DNA of 64,000 nucleotides, from contig NZ_SACY01000003.1 in assembly GCF_004005965.1 (NCBI RefSeq), positions 434,001-498,000 on the forward strand, in the 5' to 3' direction. The notes under the pieces are model-generated. The model did no database searches and was not told where the DNA came from. It saw nothing but the letters and a program-made list of their open reading frames with translations. Position numbers and translations under genes: made by a program. Positions within the stretch are counted from its first letter, which is position 1; each line of letters begins with the position of its first letter. Positions 52,301 through 60,850 of this stretch are shown here, piece by piece. The stretch comes from Sandaracinomonas limnophila. GTDB taxonomy: Bacteria > Bacteroidota > Bacteroidia > Cytophagales > Spirosomataceae.

Positions 52301-52706
52301 CTGCAGTTTTCATGGTAACAGACACATAGATATCCAACAAACCATCGGCATTAATATCCACCACACTTACTCCAGAACACCAACGTTTTTTAGTATCTAA
52401 TCCAGCCTTGGGAGTTACATCCTCAAACTTTAGTTCACCTTTATTTATATACAATTTGGATTCAACAATATTTCCAGCAAAAAATAAATCCTGTAAACCA
52501 TCTTGATTAAAATCCCCCATACCAACACCTCCACCATTGTACAAGTACTCTTGCGTAAGTATATTCAAGGTATCATTATCCTTTACATCATTTGAAAAGC
52601 TTATTCCTGTGTGCGAAGCATCTAATAATTCAAAGGTTTTTTTATCCCCACAAGAGGACAAATAAAACATTGCAAGAATTGCAAAAAACCAGGTGTACTT
52701 TTTCAT
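49377..52706 (-). CDS. Giant FG-GAP/VCBS-ASPIC/UnbV lipoprotein, paralogue 3 (locus 2)
   Basis: A 1109-residue lipoprotein (lipobox YLSSC, Cys19), with the same order as the two paralogues at locus 1: propeller repeats, a central ASPIC/UnbV domain (YRGYLSSVDPICHIGLG), then more propeller repeats. Calcium-type loops include DFNQDGLQD, DINADGLLD, DYDKDGDLD, DLDNDGDLD, DFDHDGDLD and DLDKDGDVD. It lies downstream of susD of locus 2 beyond a terminator, with no clear TAnnTTTG element. As at locus 1, the neighbourhood suggests a surface-exposed partner of SusCD; no catalytic motif is visible. Confidence 0.85.
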   Translation of the reverse strand: MKKYTWFFAILAMFYLSSCGDKKTFELLDASHTGISFSNDVKDNDTLNILTQEYLYNGGGVGMGDFNQDGLQDLFFAGNIVESKLYINKGELKFEDVTPKAGLDTKKRWCSGVSVVDINADGLLDIYVSVTMKTADTDRENLLFVNQGITNGVPTFKEMAKEYGVNDNGFSQHAVFFDYDKDGDLDLYVLTDKIDDSPAIYRPKVTDGSYPNTDRLYKNEYSETLKHPVFKNVSKEAGITIEGFGLGIAICDINRDNWPDIYVTNDYVSDDLLYINNQDGTFTDQAKKYFKHTSQAAMGNEVNDINNDGLADFVILDMLPKNNERKKQFLPANNYQNYVNSNNMNYTYQFMRNTMQLNPGVYDKDHVKQFSEVGLLAGMAETEWSWCPSVTDFDNDGYRDLLITNGFPKDVTDRDFMMYHAESGLLATQDMLLDQIPVIKVVNYAFKNKGNLKFEDVSKEWGFDIPSFSNGAAYGDLDNDGDLDYVVNNINDQAFVYKNNSIENSPNESHYLRLKVKSAKGTPAEAALMCKIEGKYDNGEYFYYEYSPYRGYLSSVDPICHIGLGKSRKIKELRILWPNDKMQVITNPGIDKVVEIKQADASLAYESILHPEKPYFADASSVILDHAQHQEFDFVDFNFQNLMPHKLSELGPCLTQGDVNGDGRIDFFMGGAKFTSGAFYIQQADGTYKARPLEKEFTMMKKMGEDLGVLLVDFDKDNDLDLYICRGGNENKANDPALQDVIYQNDGKGNFILIPTALPNFFESNSVVKSIDFDHDGDLDLFVGGRNIPFQYPKATNSRLFENVSKSGQIQFKDVTSSKAPELLNLGLICDAVVADVDGDKWEDLIIAGEYTPVQVYKNSKGKFAQQKETGIEKILGLWTSVQAADLDKDGDVDFVAGNMGENTLLQASSDHPVDVVHGDLDGNGIYDVFPFVHFVNEKGAFDSYPLHGKDDVNKMLITTKKRWVYFKEYGKSTQETFFTEEEKKKSTKSSFNLNSSVWIENVGGGKFKIHELPVEAQFSCINAIQIADVNKDKNLDIIFVGNNYGNEVFIGRYDASNGGVLLGNGKGGFKFYRDSGFEVPADAKSLIRIQNQFIAGQNRGPLKVFKLL

Positions 52707-52792
52707 AAATAGTATGTATATAATTCTGCTGAAAAACGCATTAAATATACAAATAAAAGGCTAAATACGCAATTTAAAGAATGCATACAAAC

Positions 52793-52818
52793 AAAAAAAG
52801 GGCGGCATAAAGCCACCC
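52793..52818 (-). terminator. Intrinsic terminator after susD (locus 2)
   Basis: On the minus strand GGGTGGC pairs with GCCGCCC (one G-U pair) around a 5-nt loop, followed by seven T. It starts 25 nt after the susD stop. The plus strand also has eight T after the stem, but no plus-strand gene ends here. Confidence 0.85.
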
Positions 52819-52843
52819 TTTTTTTTGTATTAAGAAAACTTTC

Positions 52844-54595
52844 TTAGTACCCAGGATTCTGAGTAAGGATAGTTTCTTTTTTGTTCACTAAGTCAATCTC
52901 AGATTGAGGAAGAGGCAATAACGCATGCTTAGCTTGGTAAGCGCCTTTCTTAGGTAACGTGTTTGGTAAGTGACCAGCAGAAGACTCATAATCTAAGTAA
53001 TTATTGATTTCTGTTACGTCAGTACCCCAACGAACTAAGTCGAAGAAACGGTGGCCTTCCATAGCTAATTCTAACTTACGCTCAAAACGTACAGCAGATC
53101 TTGCAGCAGCTTTATCTGTCCAAGCAGCATCGTATGTAGCAATTTTGTAGTTAGCAGCATTAGCACCTGAAGAACTCTTCACGAAACCTGCAGAATTTGC
53201 AGCACGTGTACGAATTTTGTTCACATATTCTTGAGCTTTAGCCAAAGAACCAACTTCGATTTCGCACTCAGCTGCCATTAATAATAAGTCAGCATAACGA
53301 ATAACTGTGTAGTTCAATGCAGTATAACCAGGAGTCCAAGAAGAGTTATCTTGTAACGAGCCTTTGTCAGACTTGTAGTAAGAATATTTCTTTGGAGAAT
53401 ATGGTCCACCATTTGGTTGGTTACGGATCCAAGCAGCTCCTGGGTGATCTTGCCAATCTAAGAACATGATACCACGACGACCAACTGTCCAGTCTAAACG
53501 TGGATCTAACTCTCCTGCATCTGGTGTAAATGACGCCTCAGAAGTAATACCCATGTCAGTTTTAACTTGGTTAGCTCCTGTGTTGTAAGAACCATCTAAT
53601 AATGGTAAACCATTTGCAGTACGGTATGAGTTAACTAATTCGAAAGATGGTTGGAAGAAACCACAACAGTTACCAGGACCATTAGGACCTGTATTGTATG
53701 GCCAGTTCAAGTCACCATCAGAGTTTGCATTGTTTACAGAACCTGTGTTAGATGCAGCTTGTACAGCAAAAATAGACTCAGAGTTGTTATCATTTGATGC
53801 TTTGTATAAGTCACCAAATTTATCCAATAAAGCATATTTCTTACCGTTAGCCGTTACACCTGAAGCGATACAAGCATCGAACAAAGTCTTAGCTCCTGCA
53901 TAATCTTTTTGGTATAACTTGATCTTTCCTAAGTATGCAGCAGCAGCCCACTTGTTAGCACGACCAGCAGCACCTTGAGTTTCAGGCAAGTTTGTGTATG
54001 CAAAGTTCATATCCGCTACGATCAAAGGCCAAAGATCTTTATCGTTTTTAACGACAGTCAAATCTTGAGTCTCATCAACGTAAGGAGTTTTGTTGTAGTT
54101 ACGCGCTAAAGAGAAATAAGCGTGTGCACGTAAGAATTTAGCTTCAGCTTCAATTCTTGTTTTATCAGCAGCTGTTACATCAGATGCAGCAACTTTTAAT
54201 AAACGTAACACGTTATTCGCACGAGCGATGATTTCATACAAACCTCTGTAGTTATCGTTGATAACACCTTGAGTTGATTGGTATGTATACGTTTGGATAG
54301 GGTTAATATCCGAGAAGTCACCTGGGTCAGTTCCTTTGTTAGCGTCACCACCACGTACAGAACCCCAAACCCAGTTCCATGGATGCACCATACGTGTACC
54401 CGAACCAGAAAGCATAGAATATGCTGCAATTAATGAACCCTCAATACCTTTCTTAGAAGATAATTGAGCTTCAGAGATTGAACCTGCAGGAGAAACTTCT
54501 AAGAAGGTATCCTTACAAGCGAAGCCAAGTAGAGCTACGGCTAAAAAACCTGCAGCAACTTTGCCTCTTTTTACTAAATATGATTTATTCTTCAT
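52844..54595 (-). CDS. SusD/RagB-family nutrient-binding lipoprotein (locus 2)
   Basis: A 583-residue lipoprotein (lipobox LGFAC, Cys27). SusD features are the AEAKFLRAHAYFSLARNYNKTPYVDET segment, YTVIRYADLLLMAAECEIEVGSLAKAQEYVNKIRTRA, RKLELAMEGHRFFDLVRWG and the ending LLPLPQSEID...NPGY. It follows susC by 20 nt. It is longer than its counterpart at locus 1 and not a recent duplicate. The ligand is unknown, since no degrading enzyme is encoded nearby. Confidence 0.93.
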   Translation of the reverse strand: MKNKSYLVKRGKVAAGFLAVALLGFACKDTFLEVSPAGSISEAQLSSKKGIEGSLIAAYSMLSGSGTRMVHPWNWVWGSVRGGDANKGTDPGDFSDINPIQTYTYQSTQGVINDNYRGLYEIIARANNVLRLLKVAASDVTAADKTRIEAEAKFLRAHAYFSLARNYNKTPYVDETQDLTVVKNDKDLWPLIVADMNFAYTNLPETQGAAGRANKWAAAAYLGKIKLYQKDYAGAKTLFDACIASGVTANGKKYALLDKFGDLYKASNDNNSESIFAVQAASNTGSVNNANSDGDLNWPYNTGPNGPGNCCGFFQPSFELVNSYRTANGLPLLDGSYNTGANQVKTDMGITSEASFTPDAGELDPRLDWTVGRRGIMFLDWQDHPGAAWIRNQPNGGPYSPKKYSYYKSDKGSLQDNSSWTPGYTALNYTVIRYADLLLMAAECEIEVGSLAKAQEYVNKIRTRAANSAGFVKSSSGANAANYKIATYDAAWTDKAAARSAVRFERKLELAMEGHRFFDLVRWGTDVTEINNYLDYESSAGHLPNTLPKKGAYQAKHALLPLPQSEIDLVNKKETILTQNPGY

Positions 54596-54615
54596 TTCTT
54601 ATTTCTGATTTTAAA

Positions 54616-57600
54616 TTAAAAACCAATGTTCAAACCTACAGTGTAACTCTTAGTGATTGGGTAGTTACCTACGTCAATACCAAATTGAGTATCCGCGTTA
54701 CCACCTACACCTGGATCTAATCCTTGGTATTTAGTAATTGTGAATAAGTTGTTAGCTGAAGCAAATAATCTCAACTTGTTCATTTTCAATTTAGATAATA
54801 CACTTTGAGGCATTGTGTAACCTAAAGTTACAGTTTGCAATCTGATGTAATCACCATTTTCTACGTAGAACGAGTTAGCTTGAGTATTTGTAGAGAAGTT
54901 TGAAGCAGTTTCGAAAATTGGAATAGTAGCGTTTGGATTGCTAGTAGACCAAGAATCTTTCACACGCTCACTGATTGCAGCACCTTGGAATGAAGGGAAG
55001 AAGTCAGTAAACCACTTAGATGCATTGAAAATTTTGTTTCCAAAAAATCCGTTCGCTTGTGAAACTAAGTCAAAGTTCTTATAAGATAAACGTAATGTTA
55101 AACCTGCAGTGAATGTAGGAACTGGAGAACCTAAATAAGTTCTATCAGATGAGTTGATTTGTCCATCACCGTTGATATCAACATAACGGAAACGACCAAC
55201 ACCAGCACCATCTTGCTTAGGAGCAGAAGCTACCTCAGCAGCAGATTGGAATAAACCAGCTACCTTGTAACCATAGAATGAAGAGATAGAGTATCCCAAT
55301 TGGTTACGGATAGGAGTTAATCCACGATATCCTGGGTTGATTGTTGAGATGTAAGTTAAACCATCAGCAATACCAGTAATTTCGTTTTTCAAGAAACCTG
55401 CAGTAACACCTAAATCATAGTTCAAATCAGAAGTGATTTTACCTTTAGTGTTTACAGCGATATCTAAACCTTTGTTAACCATTGAACCAATGTTAACTGA
55501 AGGAGCAGCAGCATCAAAACCGTTTGTAGCAGGGATAGGTAAAGCTAATAATAAGTCTTTAGTATCTTTTTGCCAGAAATCAACGATTACATCTAAACGA
55601 CCGTTTAAGAATGTACCATCAAAACCAACGTTTTGAGTAACAGCAGTTTCCCACTTAGCATCTGGGTTACCTACACGAGTTCTGTAATAACCTTCAGCAA
55701 CTGAAGAGTTAGATCCGTTGATATCATATACTGAACGACCAATGTTCGTAGAGAATAATGAATACTGGTTGTTTGGATCTACTGGGTTAGAGTTACCCAT
55801 TGTACCATAACCACCACGGATTTTCAAGTCATTGATCCAAGTCAATTCTTTCATGAAGTCTTCAGAAGAAATTCTCCAAGCTGCAGAGAATGCAGGGAAG
55901 ATACCATAACGGCTGTTAGCACCGAAACGAGAAGAACCGTCACGACGAACAACTGCAGTTAAGATATACTTGTTATCGAACATATAGTTCAAACGACCAA
56001 AGATCGAAGTAAAATTAACACCTGAGAACTGAGAAGAGTTTACTGTCTTACCAGAACCAGCAACTGTACTCATGGTGATATAGTTAGGATCGATTGAGAA
56101 TGGGTTGAAACCACCTGCTGACATGTTACGACCAGTACCTGTGTTCAATGCCTCTTGACCTACTAAAACATCTACGTTATGCTTTCCAAATTTTTTCTTG
56201 TAGTTCAACGTGTTTGTTAAAGTCCAAGCAAAAGAATAACCAGCACCTTCGTTGTAACCAAACGCTGAGTTGTTCTCAGAGTTTTCGTACTGTAAACGAG
56301 AGTATGACCAGTTGTATTGGTTGTTATATTGAGCACCAACTGAAGAACGAGCTGTTAAACCTTCAATGATATCCCACTCAGCATATACGTTACCAACACC
56401 AGATGCGTTAAAGCTTCTGTTGTTTAATAAACCTGTTTGGTTAGCAACTGGGTTACGAGGGTTGTTGAAACCTTTCGCTGCAGTACCAGCCCATCCACCG
56501 TTTTCATCATAAACTGGGATGATAGATGGCATACGGAACGCTTGTAAGATATCGTTCTCATCTTGTGCAATACCTTGTCCACCAGCACCACCTGTCTGAC
56601 CTAATGTCTGACGGTAAGTAACCTGCATGTTCTCTCCGATACGTAAGTTTTTCAACACGTTGAATTCAGAGTTAGCACGGAAGCTATAACGCTTAAAGCT
56701 GTTAGACATCAAGATACCTTGTTGATCTTGGATACCTAAACCTACATAGAAACGGCTACCTTCACCACCACCAGAGAAACCTAATGAATGACGGTGTACT
56801 GGAGCAGAACGAGTAATCGCTTTGTACCAATCAGTACCTGTTTTGTTTGCACGAACAACTTGATAGATAGAACCAGCAGTAGGATCTACGTTGTATTTTG
56901 ATTTCCAATCAGCTGGAGCAGATGATTGACCAGCAGCACCACCTACGTTGATATATTCTGGCAATACTGGAGTAGCACCTGAACCAAATTGTGGGTGATT
57001 TGGAGTAATTCCTGAATTTTGGTATCCTTTCCAAGTCCAGTTAGCGAAATCAGTTGGATTCATCATCGCTTGACCAGTTCCTGGATCAGTTACACCATAC
57101 ATTGCATCATAAGAAACATTTAATTTCTTAGCTTGCTTAGTACCTCTTTTAGTAGTATATACGATTACACCGTTAGCAGCACGAGCTCCATAGATAGAAG
57201 CAGCAGCCGCATCCTTTAAAACTGTTACGTTTTCGATATCATCTGGATTGATAAAATCAGTAGAAGGAACTGGCAATCCGTCAACTATATATAAAGGATC
57301 GTTAGAACCCGCTGGACCGAATGAACCAAATCCACGGATACGAACCTGAGAAGTAGTTCCCGGCTGACCGTTGGTAATTACAGTTACACCGGCAACACGA
57401 CCTTGTAATTGTTGTTCAACGTTACCTGAAGGACGAATTGTTAATTCAGTTGCTTTAACGATAGATACCGCACCAGTAGTCTCACGTCTGTTGTCAATGG
57501 TATAACCAGTTACAACAACCTCGCTCAACTGAGATACGTCTTCGTCTAATACTACTGAAACGCTAGATTGAGATCCAACGCTTACGTCTTTAGCTTTGTA

Positions 57601-57849
57601 GCCTACTGCAGTAACTTGTAATACGCTACTTCCAGACTTAACATTTACAGAGAAAGATCCATTTACATCGGTAGTTGTACCTGTAGATGTACCCTTAACT
57701 AAAATACTAACCCCTGGAATTCCTTGACCATCAGGTCCAGAAACCTTACCCGAAACCTTACGGTCCTGAGCAAAAGAAGAGAAACTTCCTAGCATTACCA
57801 TCACTAGTAGAAGAAAGCCCCCAATTTTTTGGTAAAATTTGTTTTTCAT
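54616..57849 (-). CDS. SusC/RagA-family TonB-linked outer-membrane transporter (locus 2)
   Basis: A 1077-residue receptor with a signal peptide ending SSFAQ, a CarboxypepD_reg-like domain (VSGKVSGPDGQGIPGVSI), the TonB-box region LSEVVVTGYTIDNRRE, a plug (PLYIVDGLPVPS, ASIYGARAANGVIVYTTK) and a barrel ending YTVGLNIGF. It imports a ligand captured by the SusD protein encoded 20 nt downstream. Codon use is restricted, as in strongly expressed genes. The signal peptide lacks the long basic lead seen in the locus 1 SusC. The start is preceded by 456 nt with an operator-like array. Confidence 0.93.
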   Translation of the reverse strand: MKNKFYQKIGGFLLLVMVMLGSFSSFAQDRKVSGKVSGPDGQGIPGVSILVKGTSTGTTTDVNGSFSVNVKSGSSVLQVTAVGYKAKDVSVGSQSSVSVVLDEDVSQLSEVVVTGYTIDNRRETTGAVSIVKATELTIRPSGNVEQQLQGRVAGVTVITNGQPGTTSQVRIRGFGSFGPAGSNDPLYIVDGLPVPSTDFINPDDIENVTVLKDAAAASIYGARAANGVIVYTTKRGTKQAKKLNVSYDAMYGVTDPGTGQAMMNPTDFANWTWKGYQNSGITPNHPQFGSGATPVLPEYINVGGAAGQSSAPADWKSKYNVDPTAGSIYQVVRANKTGTDWYKAITRSAPVHRHSLGFSGGGEGSRFYVGLGIQDQQGILMSNSFKRYSFRANSEFNVLKNLRIGENMQVTYRQTLGQTGGAGGQGIAQDENDILQAFRMPSIIPVYDENGGWAGTAAKGFNNPRNPVANQTGLLNNRSFNASGVGNVYAEWDIIEGLTARSSVGAQYNNQYNWSYSRLQYENSENNSAFGYNEGAGYSFAWTLTNTLNYKKKFGKHNVDVLVGQEALNTGTGRNMSAGGFNPFSIDPNYITMSTVAGSGKTVNSSQFSGVNFTSIFGRLNYMFDNKYILTAVVRRDGSSRFGANSRYGIFPAFSAAWRISSEDFMKELTWINDLKIRGGYGTMGNSNPVDPNNQYSLFSTNIGRSVYDINGSNSSVAEGYYRTRVGNPDAKWETAVTQNVGFDGTFLNGRLDVIVDFWQKDTKDLLLALPIPATNGFDAAAPSVNIGSMVNKGLDIAVNTKGKITSDLNYDLGVTAGFLKNEITGIADGLTYISTINPGYRGLTPIRNQLGYSISSFYGYKVAGLFQSAAEVASAPKQDGAGVGRFRYVDINGDGQINSSDRTYLGSPVPTFTAGLTLRLSYKNFDLVSQANGFFGNKIFNASKWFTDFFPSFQGAAISERVKDSWSTSNPNATIPIFETASNFSTNTQANSFYVENGDYIRLQTVTLGYTMPQSVLSKLKMNKLRLFASANNLFTITKYQGLDPGVGGNADTQFGIDVGNYPITKSYTVGLNIGF

Positions 57850-58305
57850 AATTAGTTAAAATAATTGTTAAAAATGTTTACAGTTTTAAATGGTTTTGGA
57901 TTTTTTTGAATTTACCTCCTTTCATTTGTTTGGTTAAAAATAGTACTCTTTAAAAATTACAATTAAATAGGTTTATAGGTTAAACAGTTTCAAACAGTTC
58001 GTAGCTGTTCTAATCTGTTCTAATCTATCAAATATCACTTATCCAACTATCTTTTGCAAATTATCTTGAAACAAAAACTGATTTTTTTAAAGATTTTTTA
58101 ACATTTATTTAAAAAATACAACATATAAGGAGTTTTTGTATCAAAATAATACAATAATATTACTCTAAAATCTCAAATTTTTAGGATTTCGTCTCAAACT
58201 TGCCCTCCAAACATGCTTTTGCAAACGTTTAAAATCCATGTTTTTTACAATTGTACATTTCTTTGAAAAGTAATATTTTTACAAGAAATGGCGTACCTTT
58301 AAAAA
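57850..58305. other. Intergenic region between divergent susC (locus 2) and uvrC
   Basis: A 456-nt non-coding region. It holds an array of ACAG and CTGT motifs at 57982-58028. TACCTTTA at 58294-58301 (7 of 8 to TAnnTTTG) lies 4 nt before the uvrC ATG, so may be chance. The rest is A/T-rich with no gene or stable RNA that I can recognise. Confidence 0.65.
57982..58028. promoter_or_regulatory. Operator-like inverted array upstream of susC (locus 2)
   Basis: AAACAGTTTC and AAACAGTTCG stand in tandem with a 10-bp period (ACAG at 57984 and 57994). After a short spacer come two CTGTTCTAAT units (CTGT at 58005 and 58015) and a degenerate third (CTATC at 58025). The two halves are inverted relative to each other, suggesting a multimeric regulator about 135-180 bp before susC. 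Confidence 0.6.
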
Positions 58306-60099
58306 ATGAATGCAAAACACCCCAAGGAACTATTACCTACCTTACCCACTGAACCTGGGGTGTACCGCTATTTCGATGAAGATGGTCAACTACTATATAT
58401 TGGTAAAGCTAAAAACCTAAAAAACCGCATTAGCTCCTATTTTACAAACAAACACACTGACAATAAAACACGTAGACTCGTTCAATTAATCAAACGGGTT
58501 GAATTTACCATTGTACATTCTGAATTTGATGCCTTATTACTTGAAAACACTTTAATCAAACAATATCAACCACGATTCAACATCCTTTTACGTGACGATA
58601 AAACTTATCCTTTTATTTGTATCACAAAGGAGCGGTTTCCAAGAATCATTACTACTCGAAAAATTGATCATTCCCAAGGTCAATTTTTTGGTCCCTTTGC
58701 CAATCCAAAGGCCATGCATACTTTAGTAGAAATGACTCGGCAACTCTACCCTATCAGAACATGTACCTTTTCTTTAAAAGAAGATCAAATTTTGGCAGGT
58801 AAATTTAAAGTATGTTTAGAATATCATATTGGAAATTGCAAAGGTCCTTGTGAAAACCTACAAGAGGAAGATGAGTACAATTCGCACATCGAACAAATCA
58901 AACATATATTAAAAGGTAATTTTCAGGAAGCAAAAAATTATTTTTTTGAGGAAATGATGAAGGCATCTGAAAAACTGGCATTTGAAAAAGCACAAGAGAT
59001 TAAAGAGAAATGGGAATTGCTAGAAAACTTCCAAGCGAAATCAACTGTTGTCAATCCCGCCATTCAAGATGCAGATGTATTTACCATTATCTCAGATGAG
59101 AGTCACTACTTTTTTAATTTTATGCATGTAAATAATGGAACCATCACCCAATCGCAAACCTGGGAGTCAAAAAAGAAATTAGAAGAGGATGAATCGGAGG
59201 TTTTGACGATGGTGGCCAACGACAAACGAGAGCAATTCCAAAGTTCTGCAAAAGAAATTATTTCAAACATTCCATTAAGCATAGAATTTAAAGGTATAAA
59301 AAATACGATTCCGCAATTGGGCGACAAAAAGAAGCTTTTGGAAATGTCGCTCAAAAATGTTTTGTATTTTAGAAAAGAAAAAGCCGACCGTAAAGCCTCA
59401 GAAGAAAGTGGCGGGGATCGTAAAAAGAGAATTTTACTTACCCTCAAAAATGATTTACAATTAAAATCATTACCTATTCATATCGAATGTTTCGATAATT
59501 CCAACTTGCAAGGCACCAATCCTGTTTCGGCAATGGTATGTTTTAAAAATGCAGTGCCTTCTAAAAAAGATTACAGAACATTTACTCCAAAAACAGTTGA
59601 AGGCCCCAACGACTTCGCTACAATGAAGGAAGTTATTGGTAGAAGATACAAGCGATTACTAGATGAGGAAGAAGATTTACCACAACTTATTATTGTAGAT
59701 GGGGGAAAAGGACAATTGAGTTCTGCCTGTGAGGCATTAAAAGAGTTAAACCTATATGGACAAATCCCAATCATTGGAATTGCCAAACGCTTGGAAGAAA
59801 TTTATTTCCCAGAGGACAGCTTACCTATATATATAGATAAAAAATCAGAATCTTTAAAACTCATTCAACAACTTCGCGATGAAGCGCACCGATTCGGTAT
59901 CACAGCCCATAGAAACAAAAGAAGCAAAAACTTTCTAATAAGCGAATTAGAAGAAATGGAGGGAATAGGTAAAATCACCGCTCAGAAACTTTTAAAACAT
60001 TTCAAAAGCATGAAAGGAATTAAAGACGCGAGTTTGGAAGAATTGCAGGAGGTACTAGGTAAAGTTAAGGCAACAAACTTATTCTCTAAGCTTCGCTGA
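58306..60099 (+). CDS. uvrC: UvrABC excinuclease subunit C
   Basis: A 597-residue nucleotide-excision-repair nuclease. The N-terminal GIY-YIG domain makes the 3' cut (PGVYRYF, LLYIGKAKNLKNRISSYF). A UVR coiled-coil region (EKLAFEKAQEIKEKWELLENF) binds UvrB. The RNase H-like domain makes the 5' cut, with conserved acids in ECFDNSNLQGT and IIVDGGKGQL. A helix-hairpin-helix end (LEEMEGIGKITAQKLLKHF) follows. Length is normal. It converges on nuoK with a 21-nt tail overlap. Confidence 0.95.
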   Translation: MNAKHPKELLPTLPTEPGVYRYFDEDGQLLYIGKAKNLKNRISSYFTNKHTDNKTRRLVQLIKRVEFTIVHSEFDALLLENTLIKQYQPRFNILLRDDKTYPFICITKERFPRIITTRKIDHSQGQFFGPFANPKAMHTLVEMTRQLYPIRTCTFSLKEDQILAGKFKVCLEYHIGNCKGPCENLQEEDEYNSHIEQIKHILKGNFQEAKNYFFEEMMKASEKLAFEKAQEIKEKWELLENFQAKSTVVNPAIQDADVFTIISDESHYFFNFMHVNNGTITQSQTWESKKKLEEDESEVLTMVANDKREQFQSSAKEIISNIPLSIEFKGIKNTIPQLGDKKKLLEMSLKNVLYFRKEKADRKASEESGGDRKKRILLTLKNDLQLKSLPIHIECFDNSNLQGTNPVSAMVCFKNAVPSKKDYRTFTPKTVEGPNDFATMKEVIGRRYKRLLDEEEDLPQLIIVDGGKGQLSSACEALKELNLYGQIPIIGIAKRLEEIYFPEDSLPIYIDKKSESLKLIQQLRDEAHRFGITAHRNKRSKNFLISELEEMEGIGKITAQKLLKHFKSMKGIKDASLEELQEVLGKVKATNLFSKLR

Positions 60100-60360
60100 G
60101 CGAAAAGTTTGTATTATAATTGCAAGTGCAATTGCCATTTCACAAACTCCAACTACCAAAACGAAAAGTCCGTAAATAATACCTTGTTGTTCGGTATCAC
60201 CTCTATTAAATGCTGCGAAATTCAAGTTGGCAGCACCCAACATTAATTCAATACCCATTAAAATAAATAAGGTATTTTTTTTGATTAAAATAATTGCAAA
60301 ACCAATCGTAAAAAGAAAGGCAGAAATCAACCAAAAAGCTTCTAGGGGTATCTCATTCAT
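60079..60360 (-). CDS. nuoK: NADH-quinone oxidoreductase subunit K
   Basis: A 93-residue subunit with three transmembrane helices. The two conserved membrane glutamates used in proton transfer are Glu38 (ILMGIELML) and Glu74 (GVCEMAIAL), 36 residues apart as in E. coli NuoK. The start is the ATG at 60360, in ATGAATGA that overlaps the nuoJ stop by 8 nt; an upstream in-frame extension is not family-like. No nuoL, nuoM or nuoN follows: uvrC converges immediately, so the proton-pump genes must be elsewhere. Confidence 0.92.
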   Translation of the reverse strand: MNEIPLEAFWLISAFLFTIGFAIILIKKNTLFILMGIELMLGAANLNFAAFNRGDTEQQGIIYGLFVLVVGVCEMAIALAIIIQTFRSAKLRE

Positions 60361-60850
60361 CTTTTTTGGCAATAAAAGTGGAACCGACCAAGGCAATCAA
60401 TAAAAATACTCCTACCCATTCAAACACAAAACTATATTGAGTGGTTAATAAAAACCCAACTTGTTTTAATTTGCTTTGATCATCTGGAATTAATTCAAAT
60501 CCGATTTTTGATAGATTAATCAATTGAAACCAGCCAAAACAAATTGCGACACAAATTAATAAAGGAAATAATTTTGAATTTTCTTCAACCTTTAGAAGGT
60601 TTTTTCCTAAAATATCCCGTTTTGAGGTCAACATAATTCCGAACAAAATCAAAATCATAGCACCTCCTACATAAATCATTAAATGAGAAACAGCCAACAC
60701 ATCGGCTTTTGCCATTACGAAGAGACCTGCAAGTCCAAACATGACCAAAAACATCATGAGCACTGCATGCAGTAAATTTTTCGTAATCAGCATTCCCAAG
60801 GCTGATCCACAGGTTAAAATTGCCAAGAAAATAAAAACTATATTATTCAT
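60353..60850 (-). CDS. nuoJ: NADH-quinone oxidoreductase subunit J
   Basis: A 165-residue membrane subunit of complex I with five helices: GSALGMLITKNLLHAVLMMFLVMFG, the conserved HLMIYVGGAMILILFGIML segment, and a final helix near EWVGVFLLIALVGS. The start is the ATG at 60850 (MNNIVFIFLA), in ATGAATAA overlapping the nuoI stop by 8 nt. The frame upstream overlaps nuoI and is not family-like. Coupled translation of I, J and K is likely. Confidence 0.92.
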   Translation of the reverse strand: MNNIVFIFLAILTCGSALGMLITKNLLHAVLMMFLVMFGLAGLFVMAKADVLAVSHLMIYVGGAMILILFGIMLTSKRDILGKNLLKVEENSKLFPLLICVAICFGWFQLINLSKIGFELIPDDQSKLKQVGFLLTTQYSFVFEWVGVFLLIALVGSTFIAKKDE